Shown: positions 1 to 8,225 of the stretch, in pieces
How positions within the stretch are numbered: position 1 is the first letter of the stretch
How the letters are laid out: every line of letters starts with the position of its first letter
Assembly (NCBI GenBank): GCA_964603455.1
Contig: CAZRVL010000002.1
Location: 1-64,000, forward strand
Reading direction: 5' to 3'
Source: Flemingiibacterium sp964603455
GTDB taxonomy: Bacteria; Bacillota; Clostridia; Oscillospirales; CAG-272
Length of the DNA stretch: 64,000 nt
Position numbers and translations under genes: made by a program
Notes under the pieces: generated by a model
Seen by the model: the letters and a program-made list of their open reading frames with translations, nothing else
Databases searched by the model: none
What the model was told of the DNA's origin: nothing

Positions 1-545
1 ATAACGATAAGCTGCTGAATGATATGGCAGATGATGTATTGGCTCTCCTAAATGAAGATGACGAAATGATCCTCGCTCTTGAGGCTCAAATAAAAGATGT
101 TCAATCTTCAATCGACAACATTATGATGGCTATCGAAAAAGGCGTTGTTACTCGCTCCACCAAGACTCGATTGGAGGAGCTTGAAGCGGAGGAAGAAAAG
201 ATTAAATGGAATATCCAAGTTGAGGAAGATAAACGTCCAAAGATCACAAAGGATTTCATTCTGTTCACGCTGCATAAGTTCCGTGATCTTGATCTGAGAT
301 TCGAGAAAAACAAGGAACGCTTGATCGACGGACTTGTCAAAGCGATATTTGTTTACGATGACCATATTAAGTTGATTCTTACCTTTGACGACAAGCCGAT
401 AGACATCCCCACGACCGAAGAAATCGAATATATGGCAAATAGTTCGGACATCCAATCGCCCGTTTCACCAAACGTGATAAAAGAACAGATATTTAATATC
501 TGTTCTTTTATTTTTATATCAGATATAGCTCTGCCGGTTTTATGA
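1..545 (+). CDS. Serine recombinase, C-terminal part (5' end outside window)
   Basis: The frame is open from the window edge (first full codon at base 3), so this is the tail of a longer gene. What is visible is a charged alpha-helical, probably coiled-coil stretch (the LEAQIKDVQSSID and RLEELEAEEEKI regions), followed by FILFTLHKFRDLD and RLIDGLVKAIFVYDDHIKL. This matches the end of large serine recombinases, after the catalytic, recombinase and zinc-ribbon domains. These enzymes integrate, excise or invert mobile DNA. The last 20 or so residues are encoded across a strong terminator hairpin (480-510), which is unusual and suggests the true or ancestral end was near residue 150. No attachment site could be defined. 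The family call is inference from pattern. Confidence 0.75.
   Translation, partial: NDKLLNDMADDVLALLNEDDEMILALEAQIKDVQSSIDNIMMAIEKGVVTRSTKTRLEELEAEEEKIKWNIQVEEDKRPKITKDFILFTLHKFRDLDLRFEKNKERLIDGLVKAIFVYDDHIKLILTFDDKPIDIPTTEEIEYMANSSDIQSPVSPNVIKEQIFNICSFIFISDIALPVL
480..517 (+). terminator. Intrinsic terminator overlapping the recombinase 3' end
   Basis: A perfect 14-bp inverted repeat (480-493 with 497-510, 3-nt loop) is followed by ATTTTTA. It lies inside the open frame ending at 545, so most transcripts would stop before the stop codon. Confidence 0.8.
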
Positions 546-686
546 AAGTGCAATATCAAAAGCTACGCAGAAACAAACTTTTATTTTTTCCTTTCGCCTT
601 GTCATTGTGAGTAATGATCCTGTAAACGAATATTTCACTGTTACTTTCATCAATATTATTTTCAGCTAAGCGTGATATAATATTAT

Positions 687-760
687 ATCAGCAGACGTGA
701 AGTTGCTGTTAGACACGGTTTTATCCGGAGTTCAGCTAGTAGCGTCTGCTGATTTTCTGT
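687..760 (+). ncRNA. Possible small structured RNA in the 546-1035 gap
   Basis: The 490-bp gap 546-1035 has no convincing gene. Inside it an 11-bp perfect inverted repeat (687-697 with 743-753) encloses 45 nt holding a small CGG/CCG hairpin, and is followed by TTTTCTGTTT. A TATAAT-like box at 676-681 sits just upstream. This could be a short transcript with its own terminator, or only a long-loop hairpin left from mobile DNA. No known RNA family was recognised. The rest of the gap (760-1035) is AT-rich with nothing I can name. Confidence 0.25.
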
Positions 761-1035
761 TTAGCTGATTATATGTTTTTCAGCGTATTCTCGCCAAATA
801 TACCGGTATTCACATTGCCTGTGCAAACTAAGTCACACATTTTTTAACGGAGATTATTATACTATTACATCTAACCGATATATTTTCCGCTGATCACGAA
901 CGAATATTAAATATTTGTCTTCAGACTTGTGAGTACGGAATTTAACCGTGCTCATTTCTTTTAGTTTGAGGTATGTCCCGTTTTTGCTAAAGTATTGCAT
1001 TTAAACCTTAATCAACGAGCCACAAACAAAAATTA

Positions 1036-1920
1036 TCATTTCGGCATTACATACGGCACATAGTCATAAATAGTTTCGATATTTATATCAGTATCACTTA
1101 TCATAGAACCGTTTTTAAATCGTTTACGATATTCATTCGGTGTCATGCAAAAACGCTTTCGAAATTCTTTGGCAAAGAATCCGGGACTTCCGAGCTGAAA
1201 CCGTTCGGCAATAACATATATCATTTCATCTGTGCGTCTGAGTTCGAGACACGCAGCGGCAAATCTCTGTTCGAGCAGATATTTATGCACTGTCATTCCG
1301 AATGCACCTTCGAACACACGCTCGATATGTCTCGGTGAGCGGCAAAAATACGCGGCTACGTCCGAAACCTTTATCGGCTTTTCAAGATGTCGGTTAAGCA
1401 CACAGCGTATCTGCTCGGGAAGCGGAGTCTCCGGCTCTGCATTTATGCCGTATGCCGCATCGAAAAGATCGAGCAGCATATGGCACAGCTTCTTTTCATG
1501 TATGCCGAATTCAGAGATGAAATGCACTATACTTTCCATTATATTACAGCACTCGGATGACCTTACGACAGTCAAACTATCGTTTATCCTATAAAGCGAG
1601 ATCAGGCTATCCAAATATCGTCCGCGTATGACAAACCAATATTTGTGTAGGGGATGCTTTCGGTCACATTCATATTCAAATTTTTCCTCAGGCGAAAATA
1701 TCAAAAGATCTCCCTGCTGTATTTCGCTGATCTCATCGTTATAAAGTATCCTTGCTCTTCCACTCATTATAAATTCAATCAGAGTATATCCTATCGGAAT
1801 ATCGCCGCTCTGATAATTTTCATCCGGTTCGACTGTTCCGACAGCTCGAATGTCCAAAAAATCATTCTGCGCACCAAGATTCAAAAGATTCAGCTTTTCA
1901 TTGTAGTTCGTAAGCTTCAT
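1036..1920 (-). CDS. AraC family transcriptional regulator
   Basis: A 294-residue protein with an N-terminal cupin-like ligand domain (GDIPIGYTLIEFIMSGRA, then GDLLIFSPEE) and a C-terminal pair of helix-turn-helix units: RCVLNRHLEKPIKVSDVAAY and the signature FFAKEFRKRFCMTPNEYRK. The ATG at 1920 is preferred over a longer in-frame reading up to 2199, because AAGAGA lies just before it and the extra residues look like translated non-coding DNA. It is divergent from the GH36-SBP pair at 2068-5272, whose promoter must lie in the shared 147-bp gap. By analogy with such units it probably activates those genes in response to a sugar. The ligand is unknown. Confidence 0.88.
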   Translation of the reverse strand: MKLTNYNEKLNLLNLGAQNDFLDIRAVGTVEPDENYQSGDIPIGYTLIEFIMSGRARILYNDEISEIQQGDLLIFSPEEKFEYECDRKHPLHKYWFVIRGRYLDSLISLYRINDSLTVVRSSECCNIMESIVHFISEFGIHEKKLCHMLLDLFDAAYGINAEPETPLPEQIRCVLNRHLEKPIKVSDVAAYFCRSPRHIERVFEGAFGMTVHKYLLEQRFAAACLELRRTDEMIYVIAERFQLGSPGFFAKEFRKRFCMTPNEYRKRFKNGSMISDTDINIETIYDYVPYVMPK

Positions 1921-2067
1921 ATATGTCTCTTTTCTTATTGCATTTGTCCGTTTTATTACTTTATAATTTCCGATTGCTGTGATATAATTGTTACACAAGC
2001 TCATGATAATTATAGCATACGCAAAATAAAAATGCAATAATATTATTTGAATTTTGAGGAAAAGATT

Positions 2068-3795
2068 TTGAAAGAACTTGAATTTAATGTTATCGGACTG
2101 CCGGAAAGCGTTCCGATAGGAATAGAAAAAAGCCTTCGCGGCAATGCAGAAATATATACGATAACCGTAAAAAGCAATGAAGAGCTCGATCTTTCTCATA
2201 TGAAGATAACCTTAACGGCAAATGCCAACGAGGCGGTCGGGCGATGGTTTCCACAGTCCTATCAATACAACCGCGGAGTCAAGCAAACTTGGTGCAGTTT
2301 TTCAAGCAGCTCATATGTGAGCAATGCGCCGATATACTCATACTATCGCTCGGATGATGCAAATTTGCTTACTGTCGCTATAGATGATACCTTCACATCG
2401 TGGAATATTCAAAGCGGAATAGACGAAGATTGCCGTATGCTGCGCTTTACCGCAAATCCCGTTGGAATAAAAGCTGACAGCATATCATTTAAGGTCTTTG
2501 CAGATCGCTCAGATCGACCGTATTACGAAGCAATACGCGATGTATCGAATTGGTGGACTGAGCTTAAATGCGAAAATTTAAATATTCCAGACTGTGTATA
2601 CGATCCGGTTTATTCGACATGGTATTCTTTCCATCGCGATATTGATGCTGACAACGTACTTCTTCAATGCAAGGAAGCGGCAGAACTCGGGTTTGGGACG
2701 GTCTTTATTGATGACGGCTGGGCAACGCCCCAAACTACCGATTGCTTCTCGCACGCAGGAGATTGGCGACCTAACAAGGAAAAATTTCCGAATTTCAAAA
2801 AATTTGTTGACGATATTCATTCGCTCGGAATGAAGGCTGTTCTTTGGGTCGCTCCGGGTATGAGCGGATTTTCAACGCATTCGGCAAAGCTCTACAAAGA
2901 CAATTATCTCTATAAGAATGATGGGATCAAAGCGTATATACTTGACCCACGTTATCCTATCGTGCGTTCTTCGCTCTACCGTGATATGTGTGCGATAATA
3001 TCCGACTACGGCTTTGACGGTCTGAAGCTCGATTTCATAGACAGCATACACGGCGGAGACTGCGAGCCGGATGGAGAACGTGATTATTGCTCGGTAAACG
3101 AAGCTGTACGTGATCTGGTCACAAATATAAAGATAAGGCTTGAAGAGCTTTCAAAAACTCCGCTCATAGAATACCGTCAAGGCTACACAGGACCTGATAT
3201 TTTGAGTTCAGCGAATATCATCCGAAGTGCAGACTGCGCACAGGATTTTCTGACCAATCGCGTCAATACGATCGATCTGCGCCTTCACACAAATATCGCC
3301 GTGCATTCCGATATGATACAGATCATTGAGGGCGAAGCTCCCGAAAGCTCAGCATTTCAGCTTACAAATGTACTTTTTTCGACTCCGCAGATCTCGGTTC
3401 GCTTTGACAGGATAAGCGAAGCTCAGAAAAAAATGCTTAAATTCTACATCAACTTCATGAGTGAAAAACGTGCGCTTTTGCAAAAAAGCAGCTTTGAGCC
3501 ATCGCACTGCTACTCGAATTATTCTAAAGTCACTGTTCGAAACAAAGAGGAACGGCTTACCGCACTGTACGGCGAAGGCATGATCGTATTTGACGAGGTA
3601 TCAAAAAAAGCATATGTGGTAAACGCATACACACGTGAGCCTATATATATCGGTTCCAAAACAGAATACGCTTCAGAATATCTGATACTTGACTGTATGG
3701 GAAACGAAATCGAGCAAGGAAATATCACACTCAACTCTATACCAAAGCCGTTTGATATTCCGCTGAACGGAATGATAATATTTGAAAAAATTTAA
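2068..3795 (+). CDS. GH36-type alpha-galactosidase-like glycoside hydrolase
   Basis: About 575 residues, a (beta/alpha)8 glycosidase of the melibiase type. The TIM barrel begins near YDPVYSTWYSFH, followed by FIDDGW, then the nucleophile motif GLKLDF (Asp322 from this start) and the acid/base region RSAD (Asp389). No signal peptide is visible, so it is probably cytoplasmic and acts on imported oligosaccharides. A TTG at 2068 is chosen because GAGGA lies 7 nt before it; a TTG at 2047 has no ribosome binding site. The SBP gene starts 25 bp downstream, so the two are probably one operon, with the divergent AraC gene as likely regulator. GH36 also includes galactosaminidases and transferases, so the exact substrate is open. 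Confidence 0.85.
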   Translation: MKELEFNVIGLPESVPIGIEKSLRGNAEIYTITVKSNEELDLSHMKITLTANANEAVGRWFPQSYQYNRGVKQTWCSFSSSSYVSNAPIYSYYRSDDANLLTVAIDDTFTSWNIQSGIDEDCRMLRFTANPVGIKADSISFKVFADRSDRPYYEAIRDVSNWWTELKCENLNIPDCVYDPVYSTWYSFHRDIDADNVLLQCKEAAELGFGTVFIDDGWATPQTTDCFSHAGDWRPNKEKFPNFKKFVDDIHSLGMKAVLWVAPGMSGFSTHSAKLYKDNYLYKNDGIKAYILDPRYPIVRSSLYRDMCAIISDYGFDGLKLDFIDSIHGGDCEPDGERDYCSVNEAVRDLVTNIKIRLEELSKTPLIEYRQGYTGPDILSSANIIRSADCAQDFLTNRVNTIDLRLHTNIAVHSDMIQIIEGEAPESSAFQLTNVLFSTPQISVRFDRISEAQKKMLKFYINFMSEKRALLQKSSFEPSHCYSNYSKVTVRNKEERLTALYGEGMIVFDEVSKKAYVVNAYTREPIYIGSKTEYASEYLILDCMGNEIEQGNITLNSIPKPFDIPLNGMIIFEKI

Positions 3796-3820
3796 ATAAA
3801 AAATACATGGAGGAATCATT

Positions 3821-5272
3821 ATGAAAACAAAACGCGCACTCTCAATGCTACTTCTGACGGCTGTATTCGTCGCAGGATGCGAAGACACATCTTCGCAACA
3901 AAATCCCCCCAACGTTACAGAGTCTGATGATGTCATACAAGCCGTCACAGAGCCCGAAGAAGTCAAAGTAATTGACAATCTTCCTGCTGATTTGGATTTT
4001 AAAGGAAGAGAGCTTCGAATACTCACGACCGAAAATACATATTCATCTCCTCTTCTTGTAGAAGAATCCACCGGAGATGTGCTCGATGATGCAAAATACG
4101 AGCGTAATGCAAAAGTCATGGAACGCTTTGGAATAACGATGACTGAAGAGCTTGCAATGTGGATAGATGCCACCGAAAAAGCACGAAATACGATACTTTC
4201 AAGCGATGATGCTTATGATCTGATCTCATTGATCGACCGTGAGGCACTGACATTTGCAAGCGAAGGAATGCTGTGGTCTGCCGATGAAGTCGAAAATATC
4301 GATCTTTCAAAGCCGTATTGGAATCAGTATCTAAACAGTTGCCTGACACTCGGCAAAAAGCAGATACTCGCTTACAGCGATATTTGCATGACAACATACG
4401 ACTTCACCCACGTACTGTTATTTAATCAGCAGTTAGTTGAAGATCTTAAGCTCATATCTCCGTATGATCTCGTTGAAGACGGAAGCTGGACGATAGACAA
4501 ATTCGGTGAATACGCATTGGCAGCTACAGATGATCTGAACGGCGATACACAGATGGACAAGTCTGACCGCTATGGCTTTGCCGCATATCCTAAGCAGGTT
4601 TCTCCGTGCTTCTGGATAGCCTCAGGATGTGTTTCCATCGAGAAAAATGACGATGATCTGCCGGAATTTACAATGGCTAACGAACGTATGCTGTCTGTCA
4701 TTCAAAAGGCATATGACATATCATGGGGCGGCTCGGCTTGGTATATACAGGCTTCATCAGACTATACAGCCAACACCGAGCTGTTTACAAACGGACAGGC
4801 ACTGTTTGCAGATGCCGCACTTTCCACTCCATTCGGAGCTGAATACCGAAACATGAAGGATGACTACGGCATAATACCTTATCCCAAATATGACGAAACG
4901 CAGACAAGCTATTATTCACGTGTTGAGGGCGGTTGCCCATATTTCATCCCGGTAACGATAGAGGACACAGGCTTTGCCGGAGCTATGATGGAAGCACTGG
5001 CGTGTGAATCCTACAATTCGGTAATTCCTGTGTACTATGAGATAGCTCTGAAAGCAAAGTATGTCCGCGACAGCCAATCAGCTAAGGTACTCGACCTTAT
5101 AATGGAGAATCGTGTATACGACTGGGGCGATACCTTCTTTACAAACTATATCCGTGACGGATTCGTTTGGTATAAATTTGCCGAAGGTAAATTAGTAGCC
5201 GCTTCCGATATCGAGAGCAACAGAACGGCAGTTGAAGGTGCTATAAAGAATATCGTTGACAAATTATCTTGA
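3821..5272 (+). CDS. Extracellular solute-binding lipoprotein (paralog 1 of 4)
   Basis: 483 residues with a type II signal peptide and lipobox VAGC (Cys20), then a Ser/Thr/Glu linker. The body has hallmarks of a large ABC sugar-binding protein family: GDVLDDAKYERN, SSDDAYDLI, GSWTIDKF, DDLNGDTQMDKSDRYGF (an EF-hand-like calcium loop), FTNGQALF and a C-terminal YVRDSQSAKVLDLI. It should sit on the outer membrane face and bind an oligosaccharide. GGAGG precedes the ATG. Paralogs lie at 47193-48650, 58837-60333 and 61360-62775, and no permease or ATPase is nearby. Placed 25 bp after a GH36 enzyme, it probably binds alpha-galactosides. Confidence 0.87.
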   Translation: MKTKRALSMLLLTAVFVAGCEDTSSQQNPPNVTESDDVIQAVTEPEEVKVIDNLPADLDFKGRELRILTTENTYSSPLLVEESTGDVLDDAKYERNAKVMERFGITMTEELAMWIDATEKARNTILSSDDAYDLISLIDREALTFASEGMLWSADEVENIDLSKPYWNQYLNSCLTLGKKQILAYSDICMTTYDFTHVLLFNQQLVEDLKLISPYDLVEDGSWTIDKFGEYALAATDDLNGDTQMDKSDRYGFAAYPKQVSPCFWIASGCVSIEKNDDDLPEFTMANERMLSVIQKAYDISWGGSAWYIQASSDYTANTELFTNGQALFADAALSTPFGAEYRNMKDDYGIIPYPKYDETQTSYYSRVEGGCPYFIPVTIEDTGFAGAMMEALACESYNSVIPVYYEIALKAKYVRDSQSAKVLDLIMENRVYDWGDTFFTNYIRDGFVWYKFAEGKLVAASDIESNRTAVEGAIKNIVDKLS

Positions 5273-5304
5273 TTTTCAAAAAGCAACAAGCTAAACAGTA
5301 AAAA

Positions 5305-5338
5305 ATGAGTCTGCAACAAGAATGCAGACTCATTTTTT
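5305..5338. terminator. Bidirectional intrinsic terminator
   Basis: A 10-bp perfect stem (5305-5314 with 5324-5333) flanked by A5 on the left and T7 on the right separates the convergent SBP gene and the SCIFF-maturase-like gene. Confidence 0.85.
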
Positions 5339-5341
5339 TGA

Positions 5342-5917
5342 TCACAAAGAGCATTTTTGTCCAAGAGCCTTTGCGGCAAGCTCACAATCAACTCTCAGTC
5401 TTTCATATTCGCATACGGCTTTTCCGGGCATTTCAAGTGAACATAGATGCCTTGCATGGCAGTCAGCACACTGCTCAAAGCTATGCTCAAATTTATCGAC
5501 TCCTGCGAATATAGTTCCCTTACCGGCTTTGAGCGAAAGCTTAGCCTCACGTGTCAGTTCCTCGACAGATGCCACGACATCATTTTCTCCGTTCGGAATG
5601 CTTTTTATAACAACACCTTCGGCTGTGTCAGCTACCATCGCGGCAGCCTTTTTTTCAGATACCGAAGTTTCCATCGGCTTTGCCGGAGCGAAAAGCTTTC
5701 CTTCATCCGACAGAGCTTTCAACTCTGAATATACTCTTGAGATCGCATCACTATCATATTTTGCCAGATCGTATCTGAGCGCAGACGGACAATCCTTTGC
5801 CATCGGCAGCTCGATATAATCTATCATTTTATATCCAAGCTCATCGACCTCATATGTATATCCGCTTTCACTATCGAATAAAAACCTATGTACTCCGAAT
5901 TTAAACTTATGTACCAT
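5342..5917 (-). CDS. SCIFF (ranthipeptide) maturase-like protein lacking the radical-SAM core
   Basis: 191 residues. The N-terminus (MVHKFKFGVHRFLFD, then GYTYEVDELGYKMIDYIE up to DEGKLF, residues 1-76) resembles the N-terminal peptide-recognition domain of thioether-forming SCIFF maturases. The C-terminus (FEQCADCHARHLC, then CEYERLRVDCELA, Cys150/153/159/169/178) resembles the SPASM tail of the same enzymes. Between them, where about 250-300 residues with the CxxxCxxC radical-SAM motif are expected, there are only about 65 Ala/Glu/Lys-rich residues without cysteine. The gene sits downstream of a TIGR04086-type gene and yajC, the usual SCIFF neighbourhood, but the 25 bp before it leaves no room for the precursor peptide. 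It may be a decayed enzyme or a repurposed binding protein. Enzymatic activity as a radical-SAM enzyme is not possible from this sequence. Confidence 0.65.
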   Translation of the reverse strand: MVHKFKFGVHRFLFDSESGYTYEVDELGYKMIDYIELPMAKDCPSALRYDLAKYDSDAISRVYSELKALSDEGKLFAPAKPMETSVSEKKAAAMVADTAEGVVIKSIPNGENDVVASVEELTREAKLSLKAGKGTIFAGVDKFEHSFEQCADCHARHLCSLEMPGKAVCEYERLRVDCELAAKALGQKCSL

Positions 5918-5942
5918 TTTTAAGTCCTCAATAATTTGAATA

Positions 5943-6380
5943 TCAGCGTCTCAACGCTCTTTTGCGCCTTGCGACAGGCGATTTTTTTCTGTCGGCAAAT
6001 TTTGTCGATACAAGTCCGGATAAAAACGAAAGCAGCATACATAAAAGATATATCACCGCTTGAATTATCGGCGATGGTACACTCTCACCGCGCAAAAACA
6101 GCGATATAAGCCATATCAAAAGCAAATAAAAAGCTCCGCTGATTATAGCCGCTGTCGGACTTGACAGCTTTCCGGCAAAAAATCCGCCGAATGCGGCACC
6201 GAAAAGCAATGCAAAAAGTGCAAAAACCTCGATAAACTGCATTGGATCATCAAGAGCACTCGATACCGCTGTGAATATCACAGCAAGGCACAGCGATACC
6301 GCAACAGACAATGCTGCTCCCTTCAACGCCGCAGAAATGAATGCTCCTATGTTCTGCTCGTCCCTTGACCTATTTTGCAA
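5943..6380 (-). CDS. TIGR04086-type membrane protein
   Basis: About 145 residues with four hydrophobic segments (AALKGAALSVAVSLCLAVIF; VFALFALLFGAAFGGFFAG; AAIISGAFYLLLIWLISLFL; IIQAVIYLLCMLLSFLSGLV) and a basic tail RRKRALRR. It matches the small membrane proteins found between yajC and the SCIFF genes in Clostridia; its function is unknown. An in-frame GTG at 6395 is followed at once by AGGAGG, so translation more likely starts at the TTG at 6380, six bases after that ribosome binding site. It lies 58 bp downstream of yajC and 25 bp upstream of the SCIFF-maturase-like gene, so the three are probably cotranscribed. Confidence 0.75.
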   Translation of the reverse strand: MQNRSRDEQNIGAFISAALKGAALSVAVSLCLAVIFTAVSSALDDPMQFIEVFALFALLFGAAFGGFFAGKLSSPTAAIISGAFYLLLIWLISLFLRGESVPSPIIQAVIYLLCMLLSFLSGLVSTKFADRKKSPVARRKRALRR

Positions 6381-6438
6381 AATATCCCTCCTCACATAAT
6401 TTCCGTAAGAAAATTATGCAGGGAGAGAAAAAAATATG

Positions 6439-6750
6439 TCAGCAGTCTTCTGCTTTTACATCGACATTTTTGACTGCACTTTTGAGTATACGGATCTTAG
6501 TGCCATCGCGACCGGTCTCGATCACACAGGTCTCTTCCTTGATGCTGACGATCTTTCCGATTATACCACCGATAGTGGTTATCTCATCGCCGACCTGGAG
6601 ACCATTGCGCATATCCGAAGCTTCCTTTTCCTGCTTTTTCTGAGGTCTGTACATGAAAAAGTAGAATATTGCGACCATAGCAACTATCATTATGATAGTA
6701 GTTATGCCCTGCGCACCGGTACTCATAGTTGTGGTATCAGTTAAAAACAT
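6439..6750 (-). CDS. yajC: Preprotein translocase subunit YajC
   Basis: 103 residues: one N-terminal membrane helix (TTIIMIVAMVAIFYFFMYRP), then RPQKKQEKEASDMRNGLQVG and the GDEITTIGGIIGKIVSI core that defines YajC. In other bacteria YajC associates with SecDF in protein export. The ATG at 6750 follows GGAGGAAGAAAC; a longer TTG start at 6765 would overlap that ribosome binding site. It heads the small operon with the TIGR04086-type and SCIFF-maturase-like genes. secD/secF are not in the window. Confidence 0.93.
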   Translation of the reverse strand: MFLTDTTTMSTGAQGITTIIMIVAMVAIFYFFMYRPQKKQEKEASDMRNGLQVGDEITTIGGIIGKIVSIKEETCVIETGRDGTKIRILKSAVKNVDVKAEDC

Positions 6751-6824
6751 TGTTTCTTCCTCCAAAAAATATATTCATTCTATTATACTCCAAAGAAGGA
6801 ATTATTTCAATATGAATTTGTAAA

Positions 6825-7604
6825 TTATTCTCCGCGGATAAAACCTATATACTCCATGCAGTATTCGTCCTTGCCGCAGACAGCAGAAGAGGCAAATATC
6901 GCACGTCTGAGATCTTCATTAGCAGCATCTGCGATAGCCGAATCAAGTCCGTTGTATATCGCCACGGAAACGAATGCGGCATTTATGAACGAACGCTTGG
7001 GAAGACCGAATGAAACATTTGAAAGTCCGCAGGTGGTCTTTGCATTTGTGTTCTCCTTGACCAAACGGATGGTTTCAAGCGATGTCATCGCATTTGTATC
7101 AAGCGTTGCAAGCGTCTCACATATTGCATCAACATAGATATTTTCCTCGTCAACTCCGGCAGCCTTCAGCTTTTCTATAGCAGTCTTTGCACATTCGAGA
7201 CGACCCTCGGCTGATTCGGGTATTCCGTTAGAATCCATAGGAAGCACTACGACTCCGCATCCGAGTCTTGCCGCAACAGGTGCAAGCTCGTCAACTCTCT
7301 CATCTGCCGTAACAGAATTGAGTATGAGTTCACGACCCTCACAGAGTCTTGAAGCAGATTCAATGACCTTAGGATCAGGCGAATCGAGCACTATTCCGCA
7401 TTCGCTGTTGTCTATTACCAGTCTTACGATACGCTCCATCACTTCAAGCTCTCTGTCTTCAAACATCGCAGTATTCACATCAAGGAATTTCGCGCCTGCA
7501 CTTTCCTGAGCCTTTATTATAGAGATTATCGCTTCTTCCTCACCCTTCATAGCCGCAAAGGTACTCGGAATGGAGCTATTGAGTTTTTCACCTATTAAGA
7601 TCAT
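6825..7604 (-). CDS. Pterin-binding methyltetrahydrofolate methyltransferase (MeTr/DHPS-like)
   Basis: 259 residues, a single (beta/alpha)8 pterin-binding domain. Diagnostic features are the start MILIGEKLNSS, AKFLDVNTA (residues 39-46, pterin Asn/Asp), YVDAICETLA and GLSNVSFGLPKRSFINAAF (193-211). The last motif is typical of methyl-H4folate:corrinoid methyltransferases and of the folate domain of MetH, rather than of dihydropteroate synthase. It would carry methyl groups between methyl-THF and a corrinoid protein. No corrinoid protein or other Wood-Ljungdahl gene is adjacent, so its partner is elsewhere. AGAGGA precedes the ATG. Confidence 0.78.
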   Translation of the reverse strand: MILIGEKLNSSIPSTFAAMKGEEEAIISIIKAQESAGAKFLDVNTAMFEDRELEVMERIVRLVIDNSECGIVLDSPDPKVIESASRLCEGRELILNSVTADERVDELAPVAARLGCGVVVLPMDSNGIPESAEGRLECAKTAIEKLKAAGVDEENIYVDAICETLATLDTNAMTSLETIRLVKENTNAKTTCGLSNVSFGLPKRSFINAAFVSVAIYNGLDSAIADAANEDLRRAIFASSAVCGKDEYCMEYIGFIRGE

Positions 7605-7842
7605 AGTTTTTTCCTCTTTTCAAATTTTAACTTTTTTCTGCGCTTTATCGTATAACTCAGCTTTTGAAAAGCAGCTTGAAAATATATCTTCGACATATTC
7701 GACACTTAAAAGCAATTATATTATATCACATTTTATGGTTATCTGTCAATAACCTACCACGGTGGTGTGTGACGAAAAATATTTTGCGCCTGATTGATTT
7801 TTATTGCAAATCGACGAAGTTTAATTTTTTTTGATTTTTCTC

Positions 7843-7871
7843 TTGACAAAATTCAATCGCGGTGATATAAT
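7843..7871 (+). promoter_or_regulatory. Sigma-A promoter of the T-box/symporter unit
   Basis: TTGACA (7843-7848), a 17-bp spacer and TATAAT (7866-7871), both perfect consensus. Transcription would start near 7878, at the beginning of the T-box leader. The stretch 7605-7842 upstream is AT-rich with no recognisable feature. Confidence 0.9.
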
Positions 7872-7879
7872 AATTTCAT

Positions 7880-8204
7880 AAAGTTAAAGGCAATGACCGG
7901 GAACTGGAAACAGATCGGTTCTGTCGATACCACAGAGAGCTGCCGGACGGTGAGAGGCGCGGATTATCGCAGAGCATGATTACATCCCGAGAGCCGCTGT
8001 GCGAACGGTCTTCAGCTCATGTGCTGCTTTTCCAATTAAGCTATGCCGGAATGCGTTTCCGTTAAAGAACGCCGAGTATAAAATATCATGCGCAGATATT
8101 GAGTACTTTCTGAGGTTCGTGCTGTGAAGCTCGAACGAACTGAGGTGGTAACACGATTTATTCGTCCTCTGTATTTTATTACAGAAGGGCGTTATTTTTT
8201 GCCC
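7880..8204 (+). promoter_or_regulatory. T-box riboswitch, probable tyrosine (UAC) specifier
   Basis: Stem I is recognisable from AGAGAGC and GGTGAGAGGC (AG-bulge and distal loop, about 7933-7958). CGGGA (7899-7903) can close the base with TCCCG (7985-7989). Just before this lies GAT-TAC-A, the usual specifier context, giving UAC (7981-7983, Tyr). The T-box core GAGGTGGTAACACG (8142-8155) has UGGU, which pairs with an acceptor carrying discriminator A, as tRNA-Tyr does. The antiterminator GAGG...CCTC competes with a terminator (about 8164-8192, then TTATTTTTT). Uncharged tRNA should allow read-through into the symporter. The T-box call is strong; the specifier is read by eye and less sure. Confidence 0.88.
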
Positions 8205-8225
8205 TTCGGAAGGGATGGGCATAAA

